A stretch of DNA of 64,000 bases from Picosynechococcus sp. PCC 7117 (GTDB taxonomy: Bacteria > Cyanobacteriota > Cyanobacteriia > Cyanobacteriales > MRBY01), in contig NZ_CP016477.1 of NCBI RefSeq assembly GCF_001693275.1, positions 186,001 to 250,000 on the forward strand. The letters are read 5' to 3'. The notes beneath the pieces are model-generated. The model had not been told where the DNA came from, did not search any database, and saw only the letters and a list, made by a program, of their open reading frames with translations. How positions within the stretch are numbered: the stretch's first letter is position 1; every line of letters begins with the position of its first letter. Shown piece after piece: positions 9,219 to 18,930 of the stretch. The position numbers were made by a program, and so were the translations under genes.

Positions 9219-10367
9219 CTAAAAGAGAACCTGTTTTAGGGCAGCCAACAGAAGCGTCACATTTTCCTTGCGGGCGTTATAACCCATCAGGCCAACACGC
9301 CAAACTTTACCCGCCAGATCCCCTAAGCCCCCAGCAATTTCGATGTTGTACTCTTTCATCAACTGAGCAGCCACGGCAGCACCATCGACCCCATCGGGAA
9401 TGCGCACTGTGGTGAGGGTCGGCAGACGGATTTCACGATCCACATGGCACTGTAACCCCATCTCTTCGAGGCCCGCCCAGAGGAGATCTGCTGCCTCCTG
9501 GTGCCGTTGCCAACGGGCTTCTAATCCTTCCTCGGCGACGAGCATCAAGGCTTCCCGCAGGGCATAATTCATATTAACCGGGGCGGTGTGGTGATAGACC
9601 CGTTTCCCAGTGCCCCAATATTTGCTGACCATGGACATATCCAAATACCAGTTTTTCACCGGCGTCTTGCGATTATTCAGGACATCCAGGGCGCGGGGGC
9701 TGAGGGTCAGGGGGCCAAGGCCAGGGGGACAAGCGAGGGCTTTTTGGGTGCCGCTGTAGGCGAGGTCAACGCCCCATTCATCAAGGAAAAGAGGCACACC
9801 GCTCAAGCTGGTCACGGTATCGATTAAGAGCATCGTGCCGTGTTTTTCACAAATTTCCTTGACACCTTCGAGGGGTTGTCTGGCTCCCGTAGAAGTTTCG
9901 GCGTGGACAAGGGCCAGGATTTTCGGCTCGTGCTGGGCAACGGCAGCACTGATTTCTTCGAGGGTGAAAGCTTTACCCCAAGCAGTGGAAAAAGTATGCA
10001 CCTCGGCATCGTAACGGCTCGCCATGTCCACGAGGCGGTGGCCGAAGTAACCATTGATGCCAATCAGGACTTTATCGCCGGGTTCGACCATGTTGGCGAG
10101 GGTGGCTTCCATGGCGGCGCTGCCAGTACCACTGACAGAAATCGTGAAGGGGTTTGCGGTCTGCCAGGTGTAGCGGAGGAGATCCTTGACGTCCTCCATA
10201 ATTTCAAGATACTTCGGATCGAGGTGGCCGATGGGAGGCATAGCGAGGGCAGCTAAAACCCTGGGGTGGGCATTGGATGGGCCAGGGCCGAGGAGGAGCC
10301 GGGGCGGTAAATCCAGTTGTTTAACGGGCTTACGGTAAGTATTTTGGACGGTGGGGCGATCGCTCAT
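9219..10367 (-). CDS. class V aminotransferase (alanine/serine-glyoxylate type)
   Basis: A 382-residue PLP enzyme of the alanine-glyoxylate / serine-pyruvate aminotransferase family, likely acting in photorespiratory glyoxylate metabolism. The PLP lysine lies in the segment YSGTQKALACPPG, and the cofactor-binding HAETSTG and LLIDTVTSLSG motifs precede it. The length is normal for the family. Members in cyanobacteria have been labelled soluble hydrogenase 42-kDa subunit in older annotation; nothing here looks like a hydrogenase (no metal-binding cysteine motifs), so that name should not be used even though a true hydrogenase locus lies 18 kb away. Transcribed towards the DsbA-like gene with a 34-base gap. 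Confidence 0.9.
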   Translation of the reverse strand: MSDRPTVQNTYRKPVKQLDLPPRLLLGPGPSNAHPRVLAALAMPPIGHLDPKYLEIMEDVKDLLRYTWQTANPFTISVSGTGSAAMEATLANMVEPGDKVLIGINGYFGHRLVDMASRYDAEVHTFSTAWGKAFTLEEISAAVAQHEPKILALVHAETSTGARQPLEGVKEICEKHGTMLLIDTVTSLSGVPLFLDEWGVDLAYSGTQKALACPPGLGPLTLSPRALDVLNNRKTPVKNWYLDMSMVSKYWGTGKRVYHHTAPVNMNYALREALMLVAEEGLEARWQRHQEAADLLWAGLEEMGLQCHVDREIRLPTLTTVRIPDGVDGAAVAAQLMKEYNIEIAGGLGDLAGKVWRVGLMGYNARKENVTLLLAALKQVLF

Positions 10368-10471
10368 GGATAGTTAAGCTCTAAGGACTGTATTTAATCA
10401 GATTTTTATCGGGTTCAATTTTCCCATATTGTCGGGGCCATCAAGCGAGGGAAGTCTGATGTTTAAAGAAT

Positions 10472-13117
10472 TTAAACTTTGAAAATATTTAATTGTTCCG
10501 ATACCCTTTGGGGATCTTCTGGCGTGGTAGTGGTTATTTTCTTGGGGATGCCTTTGCGTAGACCGACGGCAATTTTACTGTGCTTTTCAATTTGGGTCAT
10601 GACTTGTTTTGCCCGTTGAATGACGCTCTTGGGTAAACCCGCTAAACGTCCGGCTTCAATCCCATAGGAACGGTCAGCGCCACCAGGTCGAACTTGGTGC
10701 AAAAAGATGATTTCTTCGGGCATTTCTTGAACTGTGACTTGATAATTGGCGACATTTTCAAGGAGCGACGCTAACTCATTTAACTCGTGATAATGGGTCG
10801 CAAAAATTGTTTTCGCTTTGATTTCCGTGGCGAGGTATTCTGATACCGACCAGGCGATGGAAAGGCCATCAAAAGTTGCAGTTCCCCGGCCAATTTCGTC
10901 GATTAAAACCAAAGATTTTTCCGTGGCATGGTTGAGGATATTGGCGGTTTCATTCATCTCCACCATAAAGGTTGATTGGCCCGTGGCGAGGTCATCGACA
11001 GCGCCGACCCTAGTAAAAATGCGATCGCAAATGGGAATTACAGCACTTTGGGCAGGGACAAAACTGCCCACCTGGGCCATCAGTTGAATCAAGCCCGTTT
11101 GCCGGAGATAACAACTTTTGCCGCTGGCATTGGGGCCAGTAAGGATAATCAAATCAGGATAGGAATTCTGAGTGCGACCAAGGTAAGTGGAGTTGGGCAC
11201 AAAGAGGCCCATACCCAGGGACTTTTCGACGACGGGGTGACGACCAGCTTCAATTTCGAGGGTTTTTTCGGTGGTAATCTCCGGACGGCAATACCCTTGG
11301 TACACGGCGGTTTCCGCGAAGCTCGTCAATACATCCAGGGCGGCGATCGCCTTGGCGGTGGTGCGAATTTGGTCGGTATGTTCAGCGACCTCGGCGCGGA
11401 GGGTGGTGAAAATTTCGTATTCCAAGCTGCAAATGTCGTCCTTAGCAGTGAGGATGCGACTTTCTCGCTCCTTTAACTCCGGCGTAATATAACGTTCCTC
11501 GTTAGCGAGGGTCTGTTTGCGGAGATATTCGTCGGGGGCCTTGTCCGCCTGGGAGCGGGGCAAACTAATGTAATAGCCGAAGGTTTTGTTATAGCCGACT
11601 TTGAGCTTACTGACCCCCGTCCGTTCCCGTTCGGTAACTTCTAAATTCGCCAGCCATTCCCGGTCTTCCACTTGGGAGCGCCGCAGAAAATCGAGGTTTT
11701 CATCAACCCCATCCCGAATTAAACCCCCTTCTTTGATGTGGATCGGCGGCGAATCTACGAGGTATTGCAAAACGTGCTGTCCCAGGGCTTCTAATTCCGG
11801 CGGAAAATCTTTCACTGCCTGGAGATAAGGCGATCGCCCCTCGGTGGCCAATTCCGCGAGATAGGTTAATTTCGTTAAAGATTCCGCTAAAGCGTATAAA
11901 TCGCGGGCATTCGCACTACCAGAGCCAATTCTCCCAGCAATCCGCTCTAAATCGTAAATTTGCTTCAGCAACTGCCGGATATCTTGACGGAGATTTGTAT
12001 TTTCTACCAGTTCTGCGACGGAATCTAATCGCTTGGCGATCGCCTTTGGATCTAATAAAGGTTGCAACAACCAACGGCGGAGGGCGCGGCCCCCCATATT
12101 TGTACAGGTCACATCCAGCGCCCAGAGTAGGGAACCGTAAAAACTGCCATCCCGCACCGTCTGGGTAATTTCGAGGTTGCGCCTCGTCTGGTGATCCAGT
12201 TGCAAAAAGGCGTCGATGCTGTAGGTTTTGAGGCTTTCAAAGGGCACCTTGTAGGCCTGCTGGGTTTCCTCCACATAGGCCAAGAGTCCCCCCGCCGCCC
12301 GCACCGCCAGGGGTAAATGTTCGCAGCCAACTCCCTCCAGGGAACGCCACTGGAAAGTCATCAAAAGCTTGGGTTTCGCCTCATTGAGGTCAAATTCCCT
12401 GGGCGATCGCAACGCATAACAAAAGTCCGACGGCAAACAATCAGGCAGATGGTTTTGTAATAATGTTTGGCGATCGCTGGGACGCATCAAACGATTTAAA
12501 TCTGGAGCATCGCTGGGATAGAGCACTTCCGAAGGCTGAAGGCGGAGGAGTTCTAGGTTTAAGGCTGCCAAATCCTGGGCCTGGGTCGTACAAAATTCCC
12601 CCGTAGAAATGTCGGCATAGGCCAACCCCCAATGGTTGCCGGCGATCACCACCGCCGCAAGATAGTTATTTTGCCGCGCCCGCAACATCCCATCGTCGGT
12701 GAGGGTGCCAGGGGTCAAAACCTTTTGCACTTCCCGCCGCACCATTCGTTTTTCGGCGTGGGCGGTGGCGGCGTCTTCTACTTGGTCACAGATCACCACC
12801 CCATAGCCTTTTTCTAAAAGCTGGGTGCTGTAACGTTCGAGGGCATGGTGGGGCACCCCTGTCATGGGGACGCGACCAATGCCTTTGCCGGATTCTTTGC
12901 TGGTGCAGACCAACTCCAATTCGCGAGAAACGGTGATCGCATCCATGAAAAAACACTCGAAAAAGTCGCCGACCCGGTAGAGCAAGATATTGTTGGGATA
13001 CTTATCCTTAAGGTCTGCGTAGTGCTGCATCATCGGTGTGAGGAGTTCCCGATCGAGCTGGCGATAATCTGCGTTGGGAATGTCTTCGGCGCTGGGGTTA
13101 CGGTTGGCAGCAGGCAT
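10472..13117 (-). CDS. mutS: DNA mismatch repair protein MutS
   Basis: An 881-residue MutS1-type mismatch recognition ATPase. The N-terminal mismatch-binding domain carries the family's [10 protein letters not shown] motif (about residues 45-54, phenylalanine of the F-x-E mismatch wedge), followed by connector, lever and clamp domains, and the C-terminal ATPase with Walker [11 protein letters not shown], the DEIGRGT Walker B region and the THYHEL motif. All catalytic elements are intact, so the protein should be functional. A divergent MutS2 is excluded because the N-terminal mismatch domain is present. Start ATG at 13117. Confidence 0.97.
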   Translation of the reverse strand: MPAANRNPSAEDIPNADYRQLDRELLTPMMQHYADLKDKYPNNILLYRVGDFFECFFMDAITVSRELELVCTSKESGKGIGRVPMTGVPHHALERYSTQLLEKGYGVVICDQVEDAATAHAEKRMVRREVQKVLTPGTLTDDGMLRARQNNYLAAVVIAGNHWGLAYADISTGEFCTTQAQDLAALNLELLRLQPSEVLYPSDAPDLNRLMRPSDRQTLLQNHLPDCLPSDFCYALRSPREFDLNEAKPKLLMTFQWRSLEGVGCEHLPLAVRAAGGLLAYVEETQQAYKVPFESLKTYSIDAFLQLDHQTRRNLEITQTVRDGSFYGSLLWALDVTCTNMGGRALRRWLLQPLLDPKAIAKRLDSVAELVENTNLRQDIRQLLKQIYDLERIAGRIGSGSANARDLYALAESLTKLTYLAELATEGRSPYLQAVKDFPPELEALGQHVLQYLVDSPPIHIKEGGLIRDGVDENLDFLRRSQVEDREWLANLEVTERERTGVSKLKVGYNKTFGYYISLPRSQADKAPDEYLRKQTLANEERYITPELKERESRILTAKDDICSLEYEIFTTLRAEVAEHTDQIRTTAKAIAALDVLTSFAETAVYQGYCRPEITTEKTLEIEAGRHPVVEKSLGMGLFVPNSTYLGRTQNSYPDLIILTGPNASGKSCYLRQTGLIQLMAQVGSFVPAQSAVIPICDRIFTRVGAVDDLATGQSTFMVEMNETANILNHATEKSLVLIDEIGRGTATFDGLSIAWSVSEYLATEIKAKTIFATHYHELNELASLLENVANYQVTVQEMPEEIIFLHQVRPGGADRSYGIEAGRLAGLPKSVIQRAKQVMTQIEKHSKIAVGLRKGIPKKITTTTPEDPQRVSEQLNIFKV

Positions 13118-13220
13118 GAAACTTGGCTTCAGTCACGGACAAGTATTCTATCTTAGCGGCGATCGCCTTTTTCCTTAGGAGTCTCCTGGGAGATTGCCCC
13201 AAAAACCTGGGTAATAAAGT

Positions 13221-13481
13221 TTAAGCCAGATATCCAGCTAATTTTTCTTCGAGTTTAGCCACGGCCATGCGGGGCGGAAAACGGGGCAATTCTTTTTCCT
13301 GACCATTTTCGAGCAGACACAAAACCGGAATTTCGTACTGGTAGCGCGCAAACCACTGGAGATTTGTCGTAATGTCGCGCATTTCGAGTTGGAATTCTAC
13401 CTGGGTCACCTGGGCCAACTTTTCGGCGAGGCCCTCACAGAGATGACAACCGGGTTTTGTGTAAAAAATAATTTGCTTCAC
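13221..13481 (-). CDS. glutaredoxin-like protein (DUF836 family)
   Basis: An 86-residue small thioredoxin-fold protein. It begins directly with the beta strand IIFYTKPGCHLCEG, which holds a CHLC redox motif, then follows the glutaredoxin pattern to a conserved IPVL cis-proline segment. Such proteins are common in cyanobacteria and are assumed to be thiol-disulfide exchange proteins with unknown partners. It lies about 100 bases upstream of mutS on the same strand. Confidence 0.82.
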   Translation of the reverse strand: MKQIIFYTKPGCHLCEGLAEKLAQVTQVEFQLEMRDITTNLQWFARYQYEIPVLCLLENGQEKELPRFPPRMAVAKLEEKLAGYLA

Positions 13482-13690
13482 AGTACGATCGGTAACAAAA
13501 ACGTTTAAGAAAAGTAAAGATCCGATGAGAAATGTAGAGAATTTAGGGGGTGATTACATGATTGTTCCTGGCTATCCTTGATAATTTTTTTAGTATTTCA
13601 GCTTATTGACAAACTGAATTGATCTTACATCTAAGGAAATTGTGGCCTTGTTTCCGTGGGAAATCAGGTGGCAAAGCTAAAGCGAGAAGT

Positions 13691-13885
13691 ATGGAATGTC
13701 AGCAAATGAACCCTTTATTAGAAACCATTGATCATGTATTTTCTTCAGGTACTTTAACCAAGCAGGATGCAAGGGTGATCAATCAATGGCTCTGGAAAAC
13801 TCCCATGAGTGATGCTCTGTATCAAGCGTTAGACCAGTTGTTGCAAGACATCGAAGCGGGTTATATCGCCGTACGTGGTACCTAA
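13691..13885 (+). CDS. small conserved-type hypothetical protein
   Basis: A 64-residue helical protein with no recognised domain. The frame is open from 13619, but the sequence before the ATG at 13691 is basic and looks non-coding, whereas the part from MNPLLETIDHVF onwards looks like a compact three-helix protein with a TKQDARVINQW segment and an acidic-hydrophobic C terminus. A second ATG at 13706 is an equally possible start. I believe similar small proteins occur in cyanobacteria, but cannot name a family. It stands alone on the plus strand between minus-strand genes. Confidence 0.55.
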   Translation: MECQQMNPLLETIDHVFSSGTLTKQDARVINQWLWKTPMSDALYQALDQLLQDIEAGYIAVRGT

Positions 13886-14002
13886 GAAACTAAAACAGCA
13901 CGATTACATCAATTACAAAGCAGTTGTGTCGAGGCGATCGCCACCCAAGCAAACGGGCAAAAAGAGAGAGCCCGGGTCAAGCAGCGATCTAAACGTCGTT
14001 TT

Positions 14003-14539
14003 TTAGAAGTTAGGCCGGGTAAATTCGCGACTGACAAAGCCGATTTCTAGCAGTTGTTGGTAGGCCTTTTCGCCGAGGTCGCTGGTAGGACTTTGGGAGC
14101 GAATCACCTGGATCAGGAGGGGCACTGCCAATTCGGGTTTTTCTTGGACACGGTGGACGAGGGCCAAACGGTAGGTGGCGGTGTCGCGCATTTCCCCAGC
14201 GGCGATCGCCGAACGTCGCTCTGTATCATAAACAGAATTGTCTAAACCCTGGAAACTATTGGCTAGATCTAGGTGAAAATTAGAAAGCTGATTATAAACT
14301 TGACGCGCTTCCTGGAGTTTAGAGACGGCAACCTCGTAATCTTTGGCAGAAATGGCGGCGATCGCCTCATCCATCACCTGGGAAGCCCCGGACATACTGA
14401 GGATGCTGCTCTGGAGGGGGCGGAGTTCGCTGCTACTCCCTTGGACAGCCTCAGGCTGCGCCGAAACGGATGGCATCATGGCCAAGGAACACCCCATTGC
14501 CAAACTAGCGAGTGGAATCAAACGGTCGATAAAATTCAT
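14003..14539 (-). CDS. exported hypothetical protein with helical repeats
   Basis: A 178-residue protein from the ATG at 14539, chosen because it places a standard Sec signal peptide at the N terminus (hydrophobic stretch followed by SVSAQ); the open frame extends 18 codons further. The mature part is alpha-helical, with a TPR-like pattern (SKLQEARQVYNQL, ANSFQGL, ALVHRVQEKPELAVPLL). No catalytic motif is visible, and the function is unknown. The first bases are divergent from the pseudo-subtilase gene at 14635, so the two share a promoter region of about 95 bases. Confidence 0.7.
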   Translation of the reverse strand: MNFIDRLIPLASLAMGCSLAMMPSVSAQPEAVQGSSSELRPLQSSILSMSGASQVMDEAIAAISAKDYEVAVSKLQEARQVYNQLSNFHLDLANSFQGLDNSVYDTERRSAIAAGEMRDTATYRLALVHRVQEKPELAVPLLIQVIRSQSPTSDLGEKAYQQLLEIGFVSREFTRPNF

Positions 14540-14634
14540 AATGTTCGTCAAGTCTTGTTTTGACACAATAACAGTACTGATTATGTTGTACATCTTGATC
14601 CCACAGTGGGAACAGACAAGGAGAGCTTAGGCCT

Positions 14635-16218
14635 ATGGCACGCCCAGGGGGGACACCACAGCAACAAGGTCTTATTTTACAACGGGGACATACGGAACTT
14701 TTACTTCATCAGTTAGAGGATCGCCTCCTGGTGGCATTTCGCAGTTCTGATGTGGATCTTCTCGATATTGTTCCAGGATTAATGTATCGTCCCTTACCAT
14801 CGGGGCAGCCAGATATTTTATTCGAAGAAATTCTTGTACCGCCAGAGGATTTCGCCACCTCCTTGAGGGCCGCACGCCAACATCCTGATATTCTCTTTGC
14901 TTACCCGGTTTATCAGCTAGCAGACTCGGCTGAGGGCTTTGTCTATCTGACCCAGCAAATCACCCTCCAATTCGCCCCGGAGGTTTCCCCAGCAGCCCAA
15001 AAAGCGATTGGCGATCGCCACCACCTTAAAAAAATTCGTCCGCTTCTGGGGGTCGATCAAACGTTTATTTATGAACTAACGGCGCAAACTGACTGCGATC
15101 CCCTCCGGTTAACCCAAATCCTCCAGCAAGATCCGGCGATCGCCCTCGCTGAACCCAATGTTTTACTTCCCCTTGCGGTGCGGCAAATGTCCTTGGCGAC
15201 AAATCCCCAAAGCCGCCACTGGTACCTAGACGCCATTCAAATCCCCCAAGCTTGGCAAATGACCAAAGGCGATCGCCAGACGACCATTGCCGTGTTGGCC
15301 CCTGACCTCGATTTAGAAAATTCTGCCGAGCCAACCGCTGAAACAAGCGAAACTCCCTATGGTGCCATTCCAGAAATTCGGCCCACGACCTGGGGTAATA
15401 CCATTGCCCAGTTGACGATCGATGTGGCCCCAGAATGCACCCTATTACTCCTGCAACTGCCCCAGTACTTAGATGATGCACTCCTCGAAAAAGTCATCGA
15501 AGCGGCGATCGCCCAGGGGGCCGCAGTGATTCTTTTGGCTTGGCAACTGGCGACGATCAATGGGCCTCTCTCCCTGCGGCAAAGTTTAGCTCTCCGCCGG
15601 GCTGCTACCCAGGGAAACCGGGGTCAAGGTTGTCTGTTGGTAACGGGAGCCGGGGATGCCAATCGCCCCCTCGCCGGAATAATTTACGAACGTCACTGGC
15701 CGAATCAACTTTTTCAGGGGCCGACCGCTTGGCTCGATGGGAAAGGTAATCATCCGGCAGTTGTGACCGTTAGTGGTTGTACTGAGGCAAACAAAAAAGC
15801 TAGCTATAGCAACTGGGGAGAGGCGGTCAGCCTTTGTGGGCCAACAAATCCAGGCACACCAATTCTTTGGCTACCAGAACAAGGGATGGTCGCGGTACCA
15901 CCGGAAATTAATGATGACCTGGGGGCCGAGATAGATCCGGTTGAAGCTTTAAATCAGCAGGGCAGCACCTTAGAAGCTGCTGCTTTAGTGGCGGGGGTCG
16001 CGGCATTGGTTTGGTCAGTAAATCCGAAGCTGACGGGGTGGGCCGTGCGGGAGATTTTACAAACCACAGCCGAAAAAATTGTCGATTTAAGCGGCGATCG
16101 CCAATTGCAGTTAACCTTGGGCACCTACGACGTCCAGGGCCATTCCCAATGGTTTGGTTACGGTCGTGTGAATGCCTTGGCAGCGGTTTCCTTCGCTCAG
16201 GGAAATCAACCGGACTAA
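14635..16218 (+). CDS. subtilisin-fold protein lacking catalytic residues (pseudo-subtilase)
   Basis: A 527-residue protein whose C-terminal two thirds follow the S8 subtilase fold: the entry segment WYLDAIQIPQAW (residues 196-207), strand TTIAVL (216-221), and the closing helix ALVAGVAALVWSVNP (450-464) are unmistakable. The catalytic positions are all replaced: Asp becomes Ala222 (AVLA in place of AVLD), His of the HGT motif becomes Trp253 (WGN), the oxyanion Asn region reads TGAGDAN, and by ungapped alignment from VAG the GTS serine is Leu446. The N-terminal about 185 residues form a separate cyanobacterial-type domain (FAYPVYQLA, FVYLTQQITLQFAP). No signal peptide. A non-proteolytic binding or scaffold role is an inference. 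The frame is intact and HIP1-bearing, so it is not a decaying pseudogene. Confidence 0.78.
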   Translation: MARPGGTPQQQGLILQRGHTELLLHQLEDRLLVAFRSSDVDLLDIVPGLMYRPLPSGQPDILFEEILVPPEDFATSLRAARQHPDILFAYPVYQLADSAEGFVYLTQQITLQFAPEVSPAAQKAIGDRHHLKKIRPLLGVDQTFIYELTAQTDCDPLRLTQILQQDPAIALAEPNVLLPLAVRQMSLATNPQSRHWYLDAIQIPQAWQMTKGDRQTTIAVLAPDLDLENSAEPTAETSETPYGAIPEIRPTTWGNTIAQLTIDVAPECTLLLLQLPQYLDDALLEKVIEAAIAQGAAVILLAWQLATINGPLSLRQSLALRRAATQGNRGQGCLLVTGAGDANRPLAGIIYERHWPNQLFQGPTAWLDGKGNHPAVVTVSGCTEANKKASYSNWGEAVSLCGPTNPGTPILWLPEQGMVAVPPEINDDLGAEIDPVEALNQQGSTLEAAALVAGVAALVWSVNPKLTGWAVREILQTTAEKIVDLSGDRQLQLTLGTYDVQGHSQWFGYGRVNALAAVSFAQGNQPD

Positions 16219-16260
16219 CTGAAATAACTGGCGTTGAATATTTTTGTGAATTAATTCAGA

Positions 16261-16333
<73 letters not shown>

Positions 16334-16392
16334 GCTTTTGCGAGAATTTATTGTACTACATTTTTCTGCGGCGCTTGGGGAAAATTTTACGG

Positions 16393-17598
16393 CTATTGGT
16401 GCATGAGTTGGGCCAGCTTTTGCTTGAGGCGTTTGGCTTCGGCGGGATTTTGGGTTTCGTGGAGGGCGATCGCCTGCTTAAAGAATTTCTGGCTTTCGGC
16501 GATTTGGCCAATGCGGAACAGGAGCGCGGCTAAATTTTGGTGCGTCCAAGGATTGAGGGGGTTTAATTTCAAGGATTTTTCGTAGGCATCAATGGCTTCG
16601 CCCACTTGACCCAGGGCTTTGTAGGCCAAACCGAGATTGTAGTAGCCAGGGGCAAAGGTCGGATCGATTTTTAAGGTGATCTGATGTTGGGCGATCGCCG
16701 CATCGGGTTTGCCGAGGGTCTGTAAAAGCGCGCCGAGGTTGTGGTAAGCCCCAATTTTTAGCTTGTCTTGGAGGGGCTGCTCTCCGGCGAGTTGATAATG
16801 CTTGATTGCTTTTTCGGGTTCGTGGTTTTGGCGGAAAGCGTTACCCAGATGGTAATGCAACTCATAGCGGAGGTTGGCGCTTTCGTTCGCGCTGTATTTC
16901 AAACCCTGCTTGAGAATCTTGAGGGCCTGTTTGGGTAACCCTTCACCCAAGTAAATGCCCCCCAACTTACTGCACACATAGGGATCATTGGGATGGCCTT
17001 CGTAATAGGCCTCCATCGCCAATTTGGCCCGGGTGCTCTTTTCTAATTTGGCGATCGCCGTCCGTTGATAGCCCGTATGGAAAATCGCCACCTGCGGTAA
17101 CTCTGTAATCTGCCATTGGGGTTCTGTGGCCAACAAAGTCTGGACGCTATCATCGATCATTGCGTGGTAGGGCCGCGAAAATTCTAGGGAGGGGTGACGG
17201 CGAAATAACCGCGACACCAGGGAATAGGGAGATTGACTCGCACCAATTTCATAGCGGAGCAGATTGACCACCAAAGTATCCGGCTTGGCGATCGCCGCTT
17301 CGATGGCCGGAATTACCTTCGGGTTTAAGGTCTCATCCGCATCCAAAACCAAGACCCATTCTTTCGTCACCAGCTTGAGGGCTTCGTTCCGGGCCGCCGC
17401 AAAATCTTGATTCCAGTCGAAATGGCCCACCGTCGCGCCAAATTCCTTGGCGATCGCCACCGTTTCATCCGTTGACCCCGTATCGAGAATCGCGATTTCC
17501 CCCACGAGATCCTGCACACTCTTGAGACAATCCCCCAGGGCATCCGCTTCATTCTTGACGATCATGCACAAACTTAAGCGATCTTTTATGGCGGCCAC
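16393..17598 (-). CDS. family 2 glycosyltransferase with TPR repeats
   Basis: A 401-residue protein, reading from a GTG at 17598 with a GGGATG-like ribosome site just upstream. The open frame reaches 17730, but the extra N-terminal part has no homology-like features. Residues about 8-130 are a GT2 (GT-A fold) domain: LCMIVKNEADAL, ILDTGSTDET and the metal-binding VLDADET motif. From about residue 200 there are at least four tetratricopeptide repeats (for example FAPGYYNLGLAYKALGQVGEAIDAYEKSL). This architecture is common in cyanobacteria and is assumed to glycosylate proteins or cell-surface material; the acceptor is unknown. It is transcribed away from the tRNA-Thr gene side by side on the same strand. 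Confidence 0.85.
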   Translation of the reverse strand: MAAIKDRLSLCMIVKNEADALGDCLKSVQDLVGEIAILDTGSTDETVAIAKEFGATVGHFDWNQDFAAARNEALKLVTKEWVLVLDADETLNPKVIPAIEAAIAKPDTLVVNLLRYEIGASQSPYSLVSRLFRRHPSLEFSRPYHAMIDDSVQTLLATEPQWQITELPQVAIFHTGYQRTAIAKLEKSTRAKLAMEAYYEGHPNDPYVCSKLGGIYLGEGLPKQALKILKQGLKYSANESANLRYELHYHLGNAFRQNHEPEKAIKHYQLAGEQPLQDKLKIGAYHNLGALLQTLGKPDAAIAQHQITLKIDPTFAPGYYNLGLAYKALGQVGEAIDAYEKSLKLNPLNPWTHQNLAALLFRIGQIAESQKFFKQAIALHETQNPAEAKRLKQKLAQLMHQ

Positions 17599-17776
17599 TG
17601 GTTTACATCCCAAACTCAATACAACATTCAGGCAAATTGTACCGGAAAGTGCTTCACTCTCTTTTCCAATCGCTAGACAAAAAAATAAGGGAGTTACCTC
17701 CCCTTGGCGAATCTTGAAATCATTCAGCAAAAGCTAGTTGGTATATCAACTGCTCAGCACTACGCCTGTAAAATCT

Positions 17777-18121
17777 TTAAGCTAAGAGATTCACCGTAAT
17801 GGCCGCACCAATCAATAGAACTCCCACAGCTAAGGCAATTACCCCTAGCATCGTGTAATCCAGTCGTCTCTGCGCCGAGGACTTTTCCTCTTCATAAACC
17901 TCAGGCGTTACCGCGTAGTTATTGACTAAACCCTGCTCACTGACTGTATAACCAGCCGTTGTATCAACGCTCTTATCTGTTTCTTGTTTCGGGTCTGGGG
18001 TGAATTCGCCTTCCCGCGCTTTCCTTGCTGCGACTTCTGCCGGCACAAGCTCTTCACCACTACTAATATCTTCAGGTTTTAGGTTTTCAGGAACAGAAAT
18101 ATTTTGGGTATCCTTATCCAT
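17777..18121 (-). CDS. single-span membrane protein, Psb34-like C terminus
   Basis: A 114-residue protein with one C-terminal membrane helix (about residues 90-112). ATG at 18121 is preferred over the upstream one at 18148. The C-terminal half, beginning AGYTVSEQGLVNNYAVTPEVY and ending in the helix, follows the pattern I recall for Psb34 (Ssl1498/Tsl0063), a small photosystem II assembly protein that competes with HLIPs on CP47. If so, this copy carries about 55 extra, highly charged N-terminal residues. The match is from memory of a short motif and could be wrong. The nearby HLIP gene on the same strand supports a photosystem role. Confidence 0.6.
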   Translation of the reverse strand: MDKDTQNISVPENLKPEDISSGEELVPAEVAARKAREGEFTPDPKQETDKSVDTTAGYTVSEQGLVNNYAVTPEVYEEEKSSAQRRLDYTMLGVIALAVGVLLIGAAITVNLLA

Positions 18122-18212
18122 AAAATGAAATGCCTCGCTTTCTTGCAATAAAGATTAAAATTGACGATTTTCCAAAGCTTTGAAGCTTATTTCAATTTTA
18201 ATCGACACTTTC

Positions 18213-18218
18213 ATTATA
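18213..18218 (-). promoter_or_regulatory. candidate -10 box for the Psb34-like gene
   Basis: On the minus strand the sequence reads TATAAT, a perfect -10 element, placing a transcript start near 18206 and an AT-rich leader of about 85 bases. No convincing -35 is seen 16-18 bases upstream, so this may be an activator-dependent promoter or a chance match. Confidence 0.35.
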
Positions 18219-18392
18219 ACAATTCAATGACAGGCCATCATCTATCGAACGTAAGAGATTAGTGCCAATCAATAATATTTATTATTCTGCTTTTTTCTCT
18301 TTTAAGAAGAGTTACCTTGGTTTTTTTAAATAATTCTTAGGCTTGATTTAAATGACTCAAATAACTGACTTTCACTAACCTTAATCCGGTAG

Positions 18393-18656
18393 TTACCGTC
18401 GTGGAATCAAGCTACAAACAAACTTTCGTCGATCATTTGCCAAGTCGAGGTTGTGGAGGCAATCAAACTTTTGTACCGGAATTTTTTTGCCATTAATGCG
18501 TAATACAGCGCGATACTCCCAATAATACTTTGCACTGCGCTTCAGAGATACCAAACAAATTTGTTGTTCCCCATAAACACGGCATAACTCACCGTAGGCT
18601 GGTGCTGCCCACCAACAAAGCCCGATTAGAATAACGAAATAAATAACGCGCCCCAT
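18393..18656 (-). CDS. small exported cysteine-containing hypothetical protein
   Basis: An 87-residue protein with a clear signal peptide (VIYFVILIGLCWWAAPAYG), leaving a mature peptide of about 65 residues. The mature part has four cysteines (in ELCRVY, QQICLV, FDCLH and FVCSL), which could form two disulfides after export, and a basic C terminus ending IPRR. No family recognised. It sits between the Psb34-like and HLIP genes on the same strand. Codon use is AT-richer than neighbours. Confidence 0.6.
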   Translation of the reverse strand: MGRVIYFVILIGLCWWAAPAYGELCRVYGEQQICLVSLKRSAKYYWEYRAVLRINGKKIPVQKFDCLHNLDLANDRRKFVCSLIPRR

Positions 18657-18746
18657 ACTGCCCTAAACAAAAAAAAGCCGAATACCAACTATAGTATCCA
18701 GCCCTCGGAGATTGACAATGAAAATTGAAGAGGTTAGTGCAAAGAC

Positions 18747-18884
18747 TTAGAGGAGACCGAAGAAGTGGAGTACCCCTTGACCTGTTGCTACTTCGAGAAT
18801 GATCGCTGCGATGAAACCGATCATTGCCATGCGGCCGTTGAGGTTTTCAGCAGAAGCGGTGAAACCAAATTTCTTGTCGTCCAT
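18747..18884 (-). CDS. hli: high-light-inducible protein (HLIP/Scp)
   Basis: A 45-residue single-helix chlorophyll-binding protein. The diagnostic motif [13 protein letters not shown] (residues 12-24) matches the ExxNxRxAMIGF signature of the LHC/HLIP helix, whose Glu, Asn and Arg bind chlorophyll; the helix continues [19 protein letters not shown]. HLIPs dissipate energy and protect newly made chlorophyll-proteins of photosystem II. An HLR1-like direct repeat lies 47 bases upstream. The ATG at 18884 is the only in-frame start. The Psb34-like and exported small protein genes follow on the same strand. Confidence 0.95.
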   Translation of the reverse strand: MDDKKFGFTASAENLNGRMAMIGFIAAIILEVATGQGVLHFFGLL

Positions 18885-18930
18885 GATGGGTACCTATGTG
18901 AAGAAAATAAAATTGCTTGCTGGTATCAGC

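Noticed and set aside
13886-14002. Possible small gene between the 64-residue ORF and the exported protein
   Set aside because: No frame of useful length; it contains only a HIP1 site and a purine-rich stretch.
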